From positions 1 to 7,018 of the forward strand of contig JAUVDD010000085.1 of NCBI GenBank assembly GCA_030595525.1: 7,018 nucleotides of DNA, given 5' to 3'. Under the pieces are notes generated by a model. That model saw only the letters and a list, made by a program, of their open reading frames with translations. It was not told the origin of the DNA and did not search any database. Source of the stretch: Puniceicoccales bacterium (GTDB lineage: Bacteria > Verrucomicrobiota > Verrucomicrobiia > Opitutales > Oceanipulchritudinaceae). A program made the translations under genes and the position numbers. This document shows positions 1-6,750 of this stretch, one piece after another; positions within the stretch are counted from its first letter, which is position 1, and every line of letters begins with the position of its first letter.

Positions 1-496
1 CATCACGCAGGGCGAGGTAATCGTTTACCGTGATGACATGACAACCATGGCCCCGCCATCCTGCGATGGTTACCGGCAAGGTGGCAGCCAACGTTTTACC
101 TTCACCGGTAGCCATCTCGGCGATACAGCCGGAATTCAGGACCAGCCCTCCTGCAACCTGAACAAAATACGGTTTTTCACCGATTTTTCTGAAGGCCACT
201 TCGCGCACCAGTGCAAATGCCTGTTCTAGCTCTGTTTGCGAATCGCGGCAGCACCGGAAGCAACTGCGCAGCTTCAATGCATGCTCCCGCAGCCTAGCAT
301 CACTCATCTTGGCATAGCTGGTCTCCAGGGCACAGATTCGCTCGGCCTGTTGAAGCACCATACTCGTTCTTGGAACGAGTCTCCCGAGGTATCCTGCTCC
401 GGCATCCCAAACGGCGTCGGCTCCGCGGGGCAATGGCTTATTCACTACATCCCGGGCCAGCATCCGCCAGGTTGTGCTGGAGAGTTCATCAGTCAT
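1..496 (-). CDS. SecA-family preprotein translocase ATPase, N-terminal part (runs off the left edge)
   Basis: Translating the minus strand from the ATG at 496 gives 165 residues with no stop before the window ends. The segment reads as the start of the SecA nucleotide-binding domain. It has a SecA-style lead-in ([17 protein letters not shown], about residues 56-72), the Q-motif region ([11 protein letters not shown], 110-120), Walker A (ATGEGKT, 129-135, with Lys134) and motif Ia (VNDYLALRD, 157-165). Walker A sits some 25 residues later than in the housekeeping SecA of E. coli, and the first 45 residues are unlike typical SecA, so this is probably an accessory paralogue. The ATG follows the stop codon of the M50-HlyD gene by one base (TAAGATG), which implies translational coupling. 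An AGAGGAG lies upstream at 511-517 with a rather long spacer of 14 bases. SecA normally pushes unfolded precursors through SecYEG using ATP. Its place in an operon with two HlyD-type proteins suggests a dedicated motor. The remaining domains cannot be seen, so the match is firm to family but not to function. Confidence 0.93.
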   Translation of the reverse strand, partial: MTDELSSTTWRMLARDVVNKPLPRGADAVWDAGAGYLGRLVPRTSMVLQQAERICALETSYAKMSDARLREHALKLRSCFRCCRDSQTELEQAFALVREVAFRKIGEKPYFVQVAGGLVLNSGCIAEMATGEGKTLAATLPVTIAGWRGHGCHVITVNDYLALRD

Positions 497-497
497 C

Positions 498-2687
498 TTA
501 AATGTGGAATCTCCTCTGGAACAACTGACGCAATTCCAACCACCATTGCACTGCCAGCGGCTTGGATTGCAGCCTGACCCGGGCGATGACCCGCTGACCG
601 AGCAGCAGGGTTTGCGAAGAATCGATGTCCAGTTGGATCCACACCTCAAAAAACTTCTCGGTAGATTTCCGTCCACTGGGATCATCGGTCTGGGTGGGCA
701 TGGATCCGCCGACCGCATACCCTAGCGCCTGTGAGGGCAGTATCTCCTGACCTGCGGGAAAGATTTTTTCAATCGTTCCGCTCCATTCAACATCGGGACG
801 TCCCTTGGGGCGGATAGCGACATTTCCCTGACACTGTTCGAGCAGTATCGCCGCCAGATTCTGTCCAGCCATTGCACGGATCATCGACGTATTCGGCGGG
901 ACAATAACGCCCACCGGATCACCCCGCCGCAGGTACACGCCCTTCATCCTTTCAAAATCAGGGCTTATCCAGGTTCCTGAAAACTCTGCGCCCAACCGAA
1001 GGGTGGAAATCTCATATTTCACACGCTGTATCTGTTCCTGCAATGCACTAATTTGCTCTCTGATCATTTGAGCCGCTGCCACCTCCTCGGTGCTGGCAAT
1101 CCGCTCTTTGGCTCTCAGCAAATCAAGCTCAGCCAAGAGCACCTTTTCTTCGGTCATCAACAGGATATTAACCGCTTCGAAGATGGGGGCACCTTGTCCG
1201 GCTGTAATGGGATGTCCGGATGGGAGGATTGATTCAACAAAGCCATCGCTGGAAGCATAGACGGTGTTTAGATCCCGAGAATCAATGATCCCTTCCATAC
1301 GGCAATAATCGGGGACAGTTAACACCCCAAGCAACAGAAACAGCCCCGCAGAAAAAACGAAGGTCGAACCGATGGCCCGCAGCCGGGTTCGGGCCAGTTC
1401 GGAACTAGCCATTAAATAATGAATAAACCTGCCCAGCGGGACCAATATCCAGGAAAAGAGAGCAGAAAGAGCAAATAACGGAACCAGGAAAAACAACTCA
1501 GGGGGCAGTCGGTCGTTCAAGAACATCAGGATGCGTATGCTGATAAAGATCCGATAGGTGGTGGAAGCAATGCCATAGAAGACAAACCAGCCCTTCTCGC
1601 CGGGGTTATGGGCCGGGTTGCTTGCCGACCGGACCTTCCAAAGGTGTTTGCGCACTAAATAATAGAGATAGTGACGGGAGCGTTGTCCCAGATTGGGGAT
1701 CTCCACCAGATCCGACAAAACGTAGTAGGCATCAAACCGCAACAACGGATTGCCATTGAATAACAGTGACGAGACACTGGCGATGAAGATCATGTTGTGG
1801 GCAATGATATGCAGTGTTCCGGTGGAAGTGTTGGCCCATACGACGGCCGCAATTGCAGCTATAAACAATTCGACCATCATTCCTGCAAGACCGACGATGA
1901 CCCGATGGCTCTTCTGGCGAAAGGCCCAAGCACTCGACGCATCCATGTAAGGCAGGGGCACGAAAACCAAAAACATCACCCCCATCACGTGGACCTGTCC
2001 ACCGGATCCATTCCGACGACCAAAGGCTTTACACGCAAAAGAGTGTCCGAACTCGTGACAAACCTTGATGATGACCATACTCACGTACAACAGGAACAGG
2101 TTGTCCGGAGCGAGAACATCCCTACTTTGATTGATCAGTTCTTTCAGGTTGCTGACAACAAAAAATACCCCCGTCAGCAGAACGGATATCCAAATGATCA
2201 GACCGGTCTTACTGAAGGCCTTACCGACCATGAAAACCCATTTGTCCAACAGGCGATCCGGATCATATAAGGGAATCCGTATGAACAATAAATTACTGAA
2301 AAAACCGCGGATCTGACGCGTGACACGCTTGGTATACCGATTCAAAAGACTGGCTACATCTGGCGGCAATTCCGCATAGAGCAGATTGGAGCTGTATAAC
2401 TGACCGAGAAGCTGGATCACCTCGCCCTGTGTTGGGGCCCTGTCGCCCTGCTGCTGATTGCTGATCTTCCAGGCCTCCGCCACCGACCGTTTTCCATCCA
2501 GCAATCCGATAAAAAAATAGGCGTCCTGACTCAGGCGCGAGAACTTATTATTCGTTGAATTCTCTAGGACGTACCACAGTTGCCCCCGGAAATGCTGTCG
2601 ATAAGTGCCGACATTAGACAGTAGCCGGGGCTTTAAATCCGCCACCCGGTACCAGGACTCGTGAAATGTCGGTCGGTCGTTTAACAT
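498..2687 (-). CDS. PqqD-like/M50 metallopeptidase/HlyD-arm fusion membrane protein
   Basis: This 729-residue protein starts at the ATG at 2687. The frame is open further upstream, to 2816, but that part lies inside the end of the adaptor gene; a weak GGGA lies nine bases before the chosen ATG, and a GTG at 2702 is an alternative. Domain order: residues about 17-107 resemble the PqqD-like winged-helix found at the N-terminus of M50-HlyD proteins ([19 protein letters not shown]). Next comes a multi-pass membrane region of roughly eight hydrophobic segments between about 160 and 460. It holds the zinc-site motif HEFGH (211-215, DNA 2043-2057) and [10 protein letters not shown] (313-322), whose Asp319 is the expected third zinc ligand; relatives usually have FDGYY here. 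After it come a lipoyl-like half (about 470-500), a coiled coil (about 512-565) and a HlyD-type beta-barrel. M50 enzymes cleave within or near the membrane; the fused arm points to export or maturation of a secreted product. Which substrate it cuts, or whether it cuts at all, is unknown. Confidence 0.93.
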   Translation of the reverse strand: MLNDRPTFHESWYRVADLKPRLLSNVGTYRQHFRGQLWYVLENSTNNKFSRLSQDAYFFIGLLDGKRSVAEAWKISNQQQGDRAPTQGEVIQLLGQLYSSNLLYAELPPDVASLLNRYTKRVTRQIRGFFSNLLFIRIPLYDPDRLLDKWVFMVGKAFSKTGLIIWISVLLTGVFFVVSNLKELINQSRDVLAPDNLFLLYVSMVIIKVCHEFGHSFACKAFGRRNGSGGQVHVMGVMFLVFVPLPYMDASSAWAFRQKSHRVIVGLAGMMVELFIAAIAAVVWANTSTGTLHIIAHNMIFIASVSSLLFNGNPLLRFDAYYVLSDLVEIPNLGQRSRHYLYYLVRKHLWKVRSASNPAHNPGEKGWFVFYGIASTTYRIFISIRILMFLNDRLPPELFFLVPLFALSALFSWILVPLGRFIHYLMASSELARTRLRAIGSTFVFSAGLFLLLGVLTVPDYCRMEGIIDSRDLNTVYASSDGFVESILPSGHPITAGQGAPIFEAVNILLMTEEKVLLAELDLLRAKERIASTEEVAAAQMIREQISALQEQIQRVKYEISTLRLGAEFSGTWISPDFERMKGVYLRRGDPVGVIVPPNTSMIRAMAGQNLAAILLEQCQGNVAIRPKGRPDVEWSGTIEKIFPAGQEILPSQALGYAVGGSMPTQTDDPSGRKSTEKFFEVWIQLDIDSSQTLLLGQRVIARVRLQSKPLAVQWWLELRQLFQRRFHI
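511..517 (-). promoter_or_regulatory. Shine-Dalgarno-like site of the SecA-like gene
   Basis: AGAGGAG on the minus strand, inside the last codons of the M50-HlyD gene and 14 bases before the ATG at 496. The spacing is longer than usual, but the upstream stop codon ends one base before the ATG, so a terminating ribosome could re-initiate with help from this site. Confidence 0.45.
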
Positions 2688-2701
2688 CAAAAAAAATCCC
2701 A

Positions 2702-4588
2702 CTACAGCCACAGTTTCATGCGAAGCCAGTTGGTTAGCTTGCGTGTCCAGATCCACACATAATGCTTTTTCCCGACTTCCACCTTGGCAACCCCCTCCAT
2801 GCCCGGGCGCATCCATGGATAGGTTTCTGTCAACCGGGCACGTACCTTGAAAACATTTCGCTGGTTCACCACCTCGGCCATGGGATCGATCCGTTCAATG
2901 ATAAACCGAATGCGTTTGTCGGGATAGGAGGCGGTTGCCAGGCGACCTTCCTGGCCCACCTGCATATACAAAACCAGATCATCGGGGATCAGCAGCTGAG
3001 CCCGAATTGACTCCAGTGGGCAGACCTCAAAGAGAATATCTCCCGTCCGGACCGGGGCACCGACCTGACGCTTCAGGTCGCCCTTGACAACCACCCCCCC
3101 CAGCGGAGTGGTTATTTGCGACTGACTGATTTGATACTCCAGCAGGTCGATCTGTGCCTGCACCTTATCCGCATTGGCCTGGGCAATCTGGGCCTGAGCA
3201 GTTTCATTATCCCGCATTGCAGCGGATACCTGCTTGAGGTATCCCGCTCTGTCAGCCTGAGCTGCAGCCAGCTGGAGCCGCAGTTCGGCGGTATCCAGTG
3301 TCGCCAGAATCGAGTCGTCCTTCTGAACCGTCTGGCCGACATCCACCATCACAGCCTTCAGATAGCCGTCGAACGGCGCCGGAATCACCTGCTGCTCCAC
3401 CGTCTCCAACACAAACGGCGCATCCGGACGGAATTGACCCCTGGCAAAGATCAGAAAGACCAGCACCAAAAAGAGGACGACTCCCGCAATCTTGGCCCAG
3501 GTATGGGATGGATTGAGAATGTTGGAAAATGTTTTCCGCGGTTTGTCGACAAAAAGGTTGCGAAACCAGTGATCATGTCGATACAGATCGGCTAACCGGG
3601 CCGAACACAGTTCACAAACCAAGCGGAGTGTTTCCAGCTCACTGTGAGTGAAAGGGGTGTCCATCGCTCGTTCCATAGTCAATACCGCAAAGACACTGTC
3701 CTGCTTCCGTAAGGGAAGACTCAAAACAGTAGACGGATTTTCCCGCTCGGAAAGTTTCTGGCTGGCCCGTCCCACATAGGAAACCTTTTCCGGTTCCGGC
3801 ACAAGGATTTCGGTATCTTGGTCGAGACACTCCTCCATCGCCAGTTCTATAGCCTGAATAAGCCCCATCTTTCGGTAAATTTCTTCTGTATGATTCATGG
3901 CCACGACCTGAACATACTTGCCTTTCAGAAAACCCAGGCTTACACATTCACAATGCCACTGTGCGGCCAGCTCATTACAGAAAGCCATGGTTGCAGCAGC
4001 AAACTTATCCTGTTGATTTACGACAGTTACAACATCGACCGCCTGGGTGAGGCGTTGGACAGCCACTGGCTTGAGATCCTCCCGAATCCGGCTTTCGGAT
4101 AGACGGAGCAGATCGAATCCATGCTGGATCTGGTTATGAAGTCGTTGAAGCAGATGCATGTCCTTGACTTCGATCAGAAAGACAGCGATCAGGGGACCCG
4201 TTTCAGAAATGTCAAAGGGAACCAGCAGTAGATGCTGGTCAGGAGGCTGATCGTACAGTGCATTAGCATCCTGCAATGGCTCGAGAATTGATGTTTGTTC
4301 CGTAATTGCCCGGGTACAAAGTTGCGCTGCATGACAAAGCCATGGCTGCTTCAGGCTGATCTGTTCGGATCTGGGACAAACGGAGAGCACATGAGCGGCA
4401 TCGCTGGAATTGATCCTTAGAATAGCGCCTTGCCTGATGTGCTTCAGACGACAGTATTCAGACAGAATCTGAAATAAATAGCTCCCGAGAGAATTATCCT
4501 CTTGTACGGTTTTGTCGGTATGACTATCGGATGTACCCGTGGACGTTTTGACCGGTTCATTTTTATCATTGGCTTGCTCGGTCGTCAT
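2702..4588 (-). CDS. Tandem GAF-like sensor fused to a HlyD-family periplasmic adaptor
   Basis: This is a 628-residue protein and the first gene of the operon. The ATG at 4588 is preferred over an in-frame TTG at 4597 because an AGGGG (4598-4602) lies nine bases before it. The acidic, polar N-terminus (about 1-30) is followed by a weakly conserved GAF-like unit (about 32-160) and a clearer GAF domain (about 192-337, ending in the usual FTHSELETLRLVCELC helix). A single membrane helix follows at about 367-381 (AGVVLFLVLVFLIF). Beyond it is a membrane-fusion adaptor: lipoyl half (397-432, PFDGYLKAVMVDVGQTVQ), an Ala/Gln-rich coiled coil (about 433-485), second lipoyl half (492-522, TPLGGVVVKGDLKRQVG) and a beta-barrel up to about 600, including RPGMEGVAKV. 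Topology would put GAF in the cytosol and the adaptor in the periplasm. GAF domains bind small molecules or mediate dimerisation; the ligand cannot be read here. HlyD-type arms bridge an inner-membrane machine to an outer-membrane channel. The tail is rich in Trp and basic residues (WIWTRKLTNWLRMKLWL) and may be a membrane-surface helix. Confidence 0.93.
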   Translation of the reverse strand: MTTEQANDKNEPVKTSTGTSDSHTDKTVQEDNSLGSYLFQILSEYCRLKHIRQGAILRINSSDAAHVLSVCPRSEQISLKQPWLCHAAQLCTRAITEQTSILEPLQDANALYDQPPDQHLLLVPFDISETGPLIAVFLIEVKDMHLLQRLHNQIQHGFDLLRLSESRIREDLKPVAVQRLTQAVDVVTVVNQQDKFAAATMAFCNELAAQWHCECVSLGFLKGKYVQVVAMNHTEEIYRKMGLIQAIELAMEECLDQDTEILVPEPEKVSYVGRASQKLSERENPSTVLSLPLRKQDSVFAVLTMERAMDTPFTHSELETLRLVCELCSARLADLYRHDHWFRNLFVDKPRKTFSNILNPSHTWAKIAGVVLFLVLVFLIFARGQFRPDAPFVLETVEQQVIPAPFDGYLKAVMVDVGQTVQKDDSILATLDTAELRLQLAAAQADRAGYLKQVSAAMRDNETAQAQIAQANADKVQAQIDLLEYQISQSQITTPLGGVVVKGDLKRQVGAPVRTGDILFEVCPLESIRAQLLIPDDLVLYMQVGQEGRLATASYPDKRIRFIIERIDPMAEVVNQRNVFKVRARLTETYPWMRPGMEGVAKVEVGKKHYVWIWTRKLTNWLRMKLWL

Positions 4589-4597
4589 TAACCTCAA

Positions 4598-4602
4598 CCC
4601 CT
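4598..4602 (-). promoter_or_regulatory. Ribosome binding site of the GAF-HlyD gene
   Basis: AGGGG on the minus strand, nine bases before the ATG at 4588. It decides the start: the in-frame TTG at 4597 lies immediately next to it and has no site of its own at a usable distance. Confidence 0.55.
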
Positions 4603-4628
4603 AAATTTATCACTACTTGTACTTCTAT

Positions 4629-4657
4629 ATTATACAAAAATATTTATCAAGAATGAA
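4629..4657 (-). promoter_or_regulatory. Sigma70-like promoter of the operon
   Basis: On the minus strand a perfect TATAAT lies at 4634-4629. Seventeen bases upstream is TTCATT (4657-4652), a weak match to TTGACA. Transcription would start near 4622, giving a 5' leader of about 35 bases before the ATG at 4588. It is the only good promoter-like sequence upstream of the three closely spaced genes. The weak -35 box could mean that an activator is involved, but no operator is evident. Confidence 0.6.
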
Positions 4658-4684
4658 AGGTGCTGTTCCCGTGTATCAACTCGA

Positions 4685-5538
4685 ATGAGCATTACATGTC
4701 TCCTTCTTGTATTTTACCACGGAAAACTCTCTTTAAAAACTGTCCAGATTTATGGGCTCAGGTCAAAGGTCTCAGCCTCCACCCAGAACCAGACTTTCAA
4801 TGCTCTTCTGTTCGCTTTTAGACACATCTTGAACAAGGACATAGAGAACCTCAATAATACGGTTCGCGCCCCCCGAAGGAAGACGCTCCCTACTGTGCTC
4901 TCTAAACCCGAAGTATTTAACGTTCTAAGCCACATGGGAGGCACCAACCGACTCATTGCCCAAATCAACTACGGTTGCGGGCTGCGAGTCTCTGAGTGCC
5001 TTAATCTTCGGGTGAAGGATATCGAGTTCGACCGAGGTATCGTGATGATCAGGGACAGCAAAGGAGGTAAAGACCGGCAGACTGTTTTACCCGAAACTGT
5101 ACGGGAAACCTTGGTGGAGCACTTGAAACAAATCAGACATATTCATGACCGGGATCGAGTCAAAGACACCGCCGGTGTTTATGTCCCCAATGCCTGGATC
5201 GCAAGTATCGCAACCTCGGAAAAGAGTGGGGATGGTTCTGGGTTTTCCCTTCGCATAAACTATCCGTTGACCCTCGTACCGGCATTGTCCGGAGGCACTT
5301 CAGATTTCCTGGCAGCTATCAACGATCAATCAAGCAGGCGGCAACCAAAGCCAACATCACCAAGCGGGTTACTTCACATACACTGCGGCATAGTTTTGCC
5401 ACCCATCTGCTCGAATCCGGCACCGATCTTAGAACCATTCAGGAACTATTGGGCCACTCCGACATCAAGACCACCATGATCTACACCCATGTAGCGTCCA
5501 AGAATAAGCTGGGAGTGAAGAGCCCGCTGGACACCTAG
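4685..5538 (+). pseudogene. Integron-type tyrosine recombinase (IntI family), frameshifted and truncated at the N-terminus
   Basis: From the ATG at 4685 the frame shows ASTQNQTFNALLF, then YGCGLRVSECLNLRVKD with the first catalytic Arg (codon 4985-4987), then a lysine-bearing SKGGKDR hairpin, up to VYVPNA. At about 5194 the match moves to another frame: one base has been lost, since related proteins read PNALDRKY here. The second frame gives [19 protein letters not shown], the extra segment that marks integron integrases, then HTLRH (5377-5391), LGHSD (His at 5455-5457) and the nucleophile Tyr in MIYTHV (5482-5484), and ends KSPLDT at the TAG at 5536. Upstream, the usual SAM-like N-terminal domain (about 50-80 residues) is reduced to a trace (FYHGK, near 4720). 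Every catalytic residue is still encoded, so the decay is recent or partial. No adjacent attI site or attC cassette array was recognised. It is divergent from the export operon, separated by about 90 bases that carry the operon promoter. Confidence 0.9.
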
Positions 5539-5663
5539 CCAAGCTACCGCCCTCGGTGACTATCGTCGGTCAACCCACCTGTTCCGCATTCCATGCACCA
5601 TCAACCACAAAGATAGCTGTGCTCCCGTCACAGGACGTATTATCGGCTCCTACAGCGGCAACC
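5539..5663. other. Non-coding spacer after the integrase remnant
   Basis: It holds no convincing gene. I looked for integron attC-type core sites (GTTRRRY with an inverted partner) downstream of the integrase and did not find a credible pair. No rho-independent terminator is evident. Confidence 0.4.
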
Positions 5664-5885
5664 TCACCTCATTCGAGACATTACAAAAACTCCACCCTCC
5701 ATAGGAATCCGGCACGATGTTCGAATATTCATATTTGGAGACAGATCACTGCTATTCTGTCGGGCTTTCTGGATAGCCTGTAGGATCTCGGAATCAGAAA
5801 TACGGCGGGCGGATTCGTCTATTTGCCTTCTCAGGCCATTGAACACGGTTTCATCGGATAATACGTCTTTCCCCCGTGATCGCAC
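5664..5885 (-). CDS. Possible small hypothetical protein or gene remnant (73 residues)
   Basis: This GTG-started frame on the minus strand encodes a basic, helix-rich N-terminal half (VFNGLRRQIDESARRISD and on to QAIQKARQ, about residues 13-43) that looks protein-like, followed by a less convincing tail. A short open frame just downstream on the same strand, offset by one base (about 5569-5664, containing TAIFVVDGAWNAEQVG), could be a shifted continuation, which would make the pair a decayed gene. No family was recognised. There is no clear ribosome binding site, only AGGGTAG directly before the GTG. It sits beside the integrase pseudogene in a region of decay, so chance or remnant are both plausible. 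Confidence 0.25.
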   Translation of the reverse strand: MRSRGKDVLSDETVFNGLRRQIDESARRISDSEILQAIQKARQNSSDLSPNMNIRTSCRIPMEGGVFVMSRMR

Positions 5886-6239
5886 CTACCCTGGACGGTG
5901 GAAGGGGTTTGGTCGCGAGGCCACGGAAGTGGATGGAACATCGCGTTTATGCGTTATTTTAAAGGGTTTCTATCCATTTTTATGACTCTGTTGACTAGTG
6001 ATATACCTGCGTCTCTCCGCACCATAAAACTGAAAAACAAAAACCCAAATTAAAGCGAACCTCTGATTTCTACTATTTGTAATCTTCTGCAAATCATGTA
6101 GTTGCAATAATTACGTCCCGTATTTATATAGCTATTAACTGTAATAAAAACCTATGTCATAAGTGTATTAGAGATCCCTGCCTATCTACATAATAGGCTG
6201 ATATTATTGGCTATTTACAACATTCCGTTTTATTGAATT
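5886..6239. other. AT-rich non-coding block
   Basis: There is no open frame of coding character on either strand. From about 5940 the sequence is visibly richer in A and T than the operon, with many short runs of A or T and a small inverted repeat (CCTAT/ATAGG around 6180-6196). A loose promoter-like pair (TTGCAA at 6102-6107, TATATA at 6125-6130, 17 apart) has no gene downstream. It reads as intergenic or decayed DNA between mobile remnants. Confidence 0.5.
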
Positions 6240-6600
6240 TAGCCACCCCTAGCCTTTCGGGACTTGTCCGCTTCCTCGCTAATTGGACAAGGTTGCCTGC
6301 TATATCCCCATCCGGACAACGCTCTTTCTTTTAGAGACCAATCTTGCACCTTATTTCCGCTAGTCGCTTGAACAGCACCATCTCTCTTGGACGGGCAGCT
6401 AATACACCCTATTCCGTGGTTGCTAGTTGTATCTCGGGATATAAGCCAGCCTAGGACAACCGTATGGCAGGAGATCAAGGCCATGGCTCTCATCCGGTCT
6501 TCTTATCTGCTGAGTTGCCTTAGGGCTTCGCCAGCACCCATGGGCGATCCCCTGCTGGGGGTGTGTCCTAAGCACTCTCCCCCCTGTAAGGGGTACGGAC
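6240..6600. other. Hairpin-rich non-coding segment
   Basis: Open frames on both strands here are short and low in complexity, with no recognisable protein. Several inverted repeats stand out: CTTGTCC/GGACAAG (6263-6269 and 6285-6291); a nested hairpin with outer stem CTTAGG/CCTAAG (6519-6524 and 6567-6572) and inner stem CACCC/GGGTG (6535-6539 and 6559-6563), which competes with CCCC-TGCT-GGGG (6549-6560); and CCCC-TGTAA-GGGG (6581-6593). The segment could be the end of a mobile element or a structured RNA; no known class was recognised. Confidence 0.4.
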
Positions 6601-6744
6601 ATACGGACATCCGGAAACACTGGTACCATTGGTCGAAAATTCGCTCCGAATCCAATTTCAATTCGGACTTCCGGACATGAGGTGAGATATCCTTCTATTA
6701 TTGGTTTCCGGACGTCCAAACAGTACTTTTTCCGGACATACGGA
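6596..6744. repeat. Cluster of CCGGACAT-type repeats
   Basis: A short motif recurs within 150 bases. CGGACATACGGA is found exactly twice (6596-6607 and 6733-6744). TTCCGGACAT is found at 6669-6678 and 6730-6739, with a variant TTCCGGACGT at 6706-6715 that contains the palindrome GGACGTCC. A 7-base inverted repeat (TCCGAAT/ATTCGGA, 6645-6651 and 6661-6667) is interleaved. A further CATCCGGACAA occurs upstream near 6310. The units are short and irregularly spaced, unlike a CRISPR array or a simple tandem repeat. They could be binding sites, a transposon end or an interspersed genomic repeat. Confidence 0.6.
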
Positions 6745-6750
6745 GTAATT

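Noticed and set aside
362..380. Perfect 8-base inverted repeat (ACTCGTTC/GAACGAGT, 3-base loop)
   Set aside because: It lies inside the SecA-like coding sequence, has no T tract after it on the minus strand, and is probably a by-product of codon choice.
236..725. Plus-strand open frames opposite the operon
   Set aside because: They are antisense shadows of the SecA-like and M50-HlyD genes; their residue make-up is not protein-like and they have no start signals.
1797..2316. Plus-strand open frames opposite the M50 domain
   Set aside because: They mirror a strongly conserved minus-strand gene and show no family features of their own.
2688..2816. N-terminal extension of the M50-HlyD protein
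   Set aside because: The 43 extra residues overlap the conserved end of the adaptor gene, are low in structure, and the ATG at 2687 fits operon spacing better.
3061..3080. Perfect 8-base inverted repeat (CGACCTGA/TCAGGTCG, 4-base loop)
   Set aside because: It is inside the adaptor gene at the lipoyl-like repeat GDLKRQVG; there is no sign of a terminator or operator.
5950..6054. 34-residue frame starting MRYFKGFLSIFM
   Set aside because: It is short, in AT-rich DNA, has no ribosome binding site, and only superficially resembles a signal peptide.
5539..6240. Integron cassette array with attC sites
   Set aside because: No credible pair of core sites with an imperfect palindrome between them was found downstream of the integrase remnant.
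6596..6744. CRISPR array
   Set aside because: The repeat units are only about 10-12 bases, vary in sequence and are irregularly spaced, and there are no cas genes.
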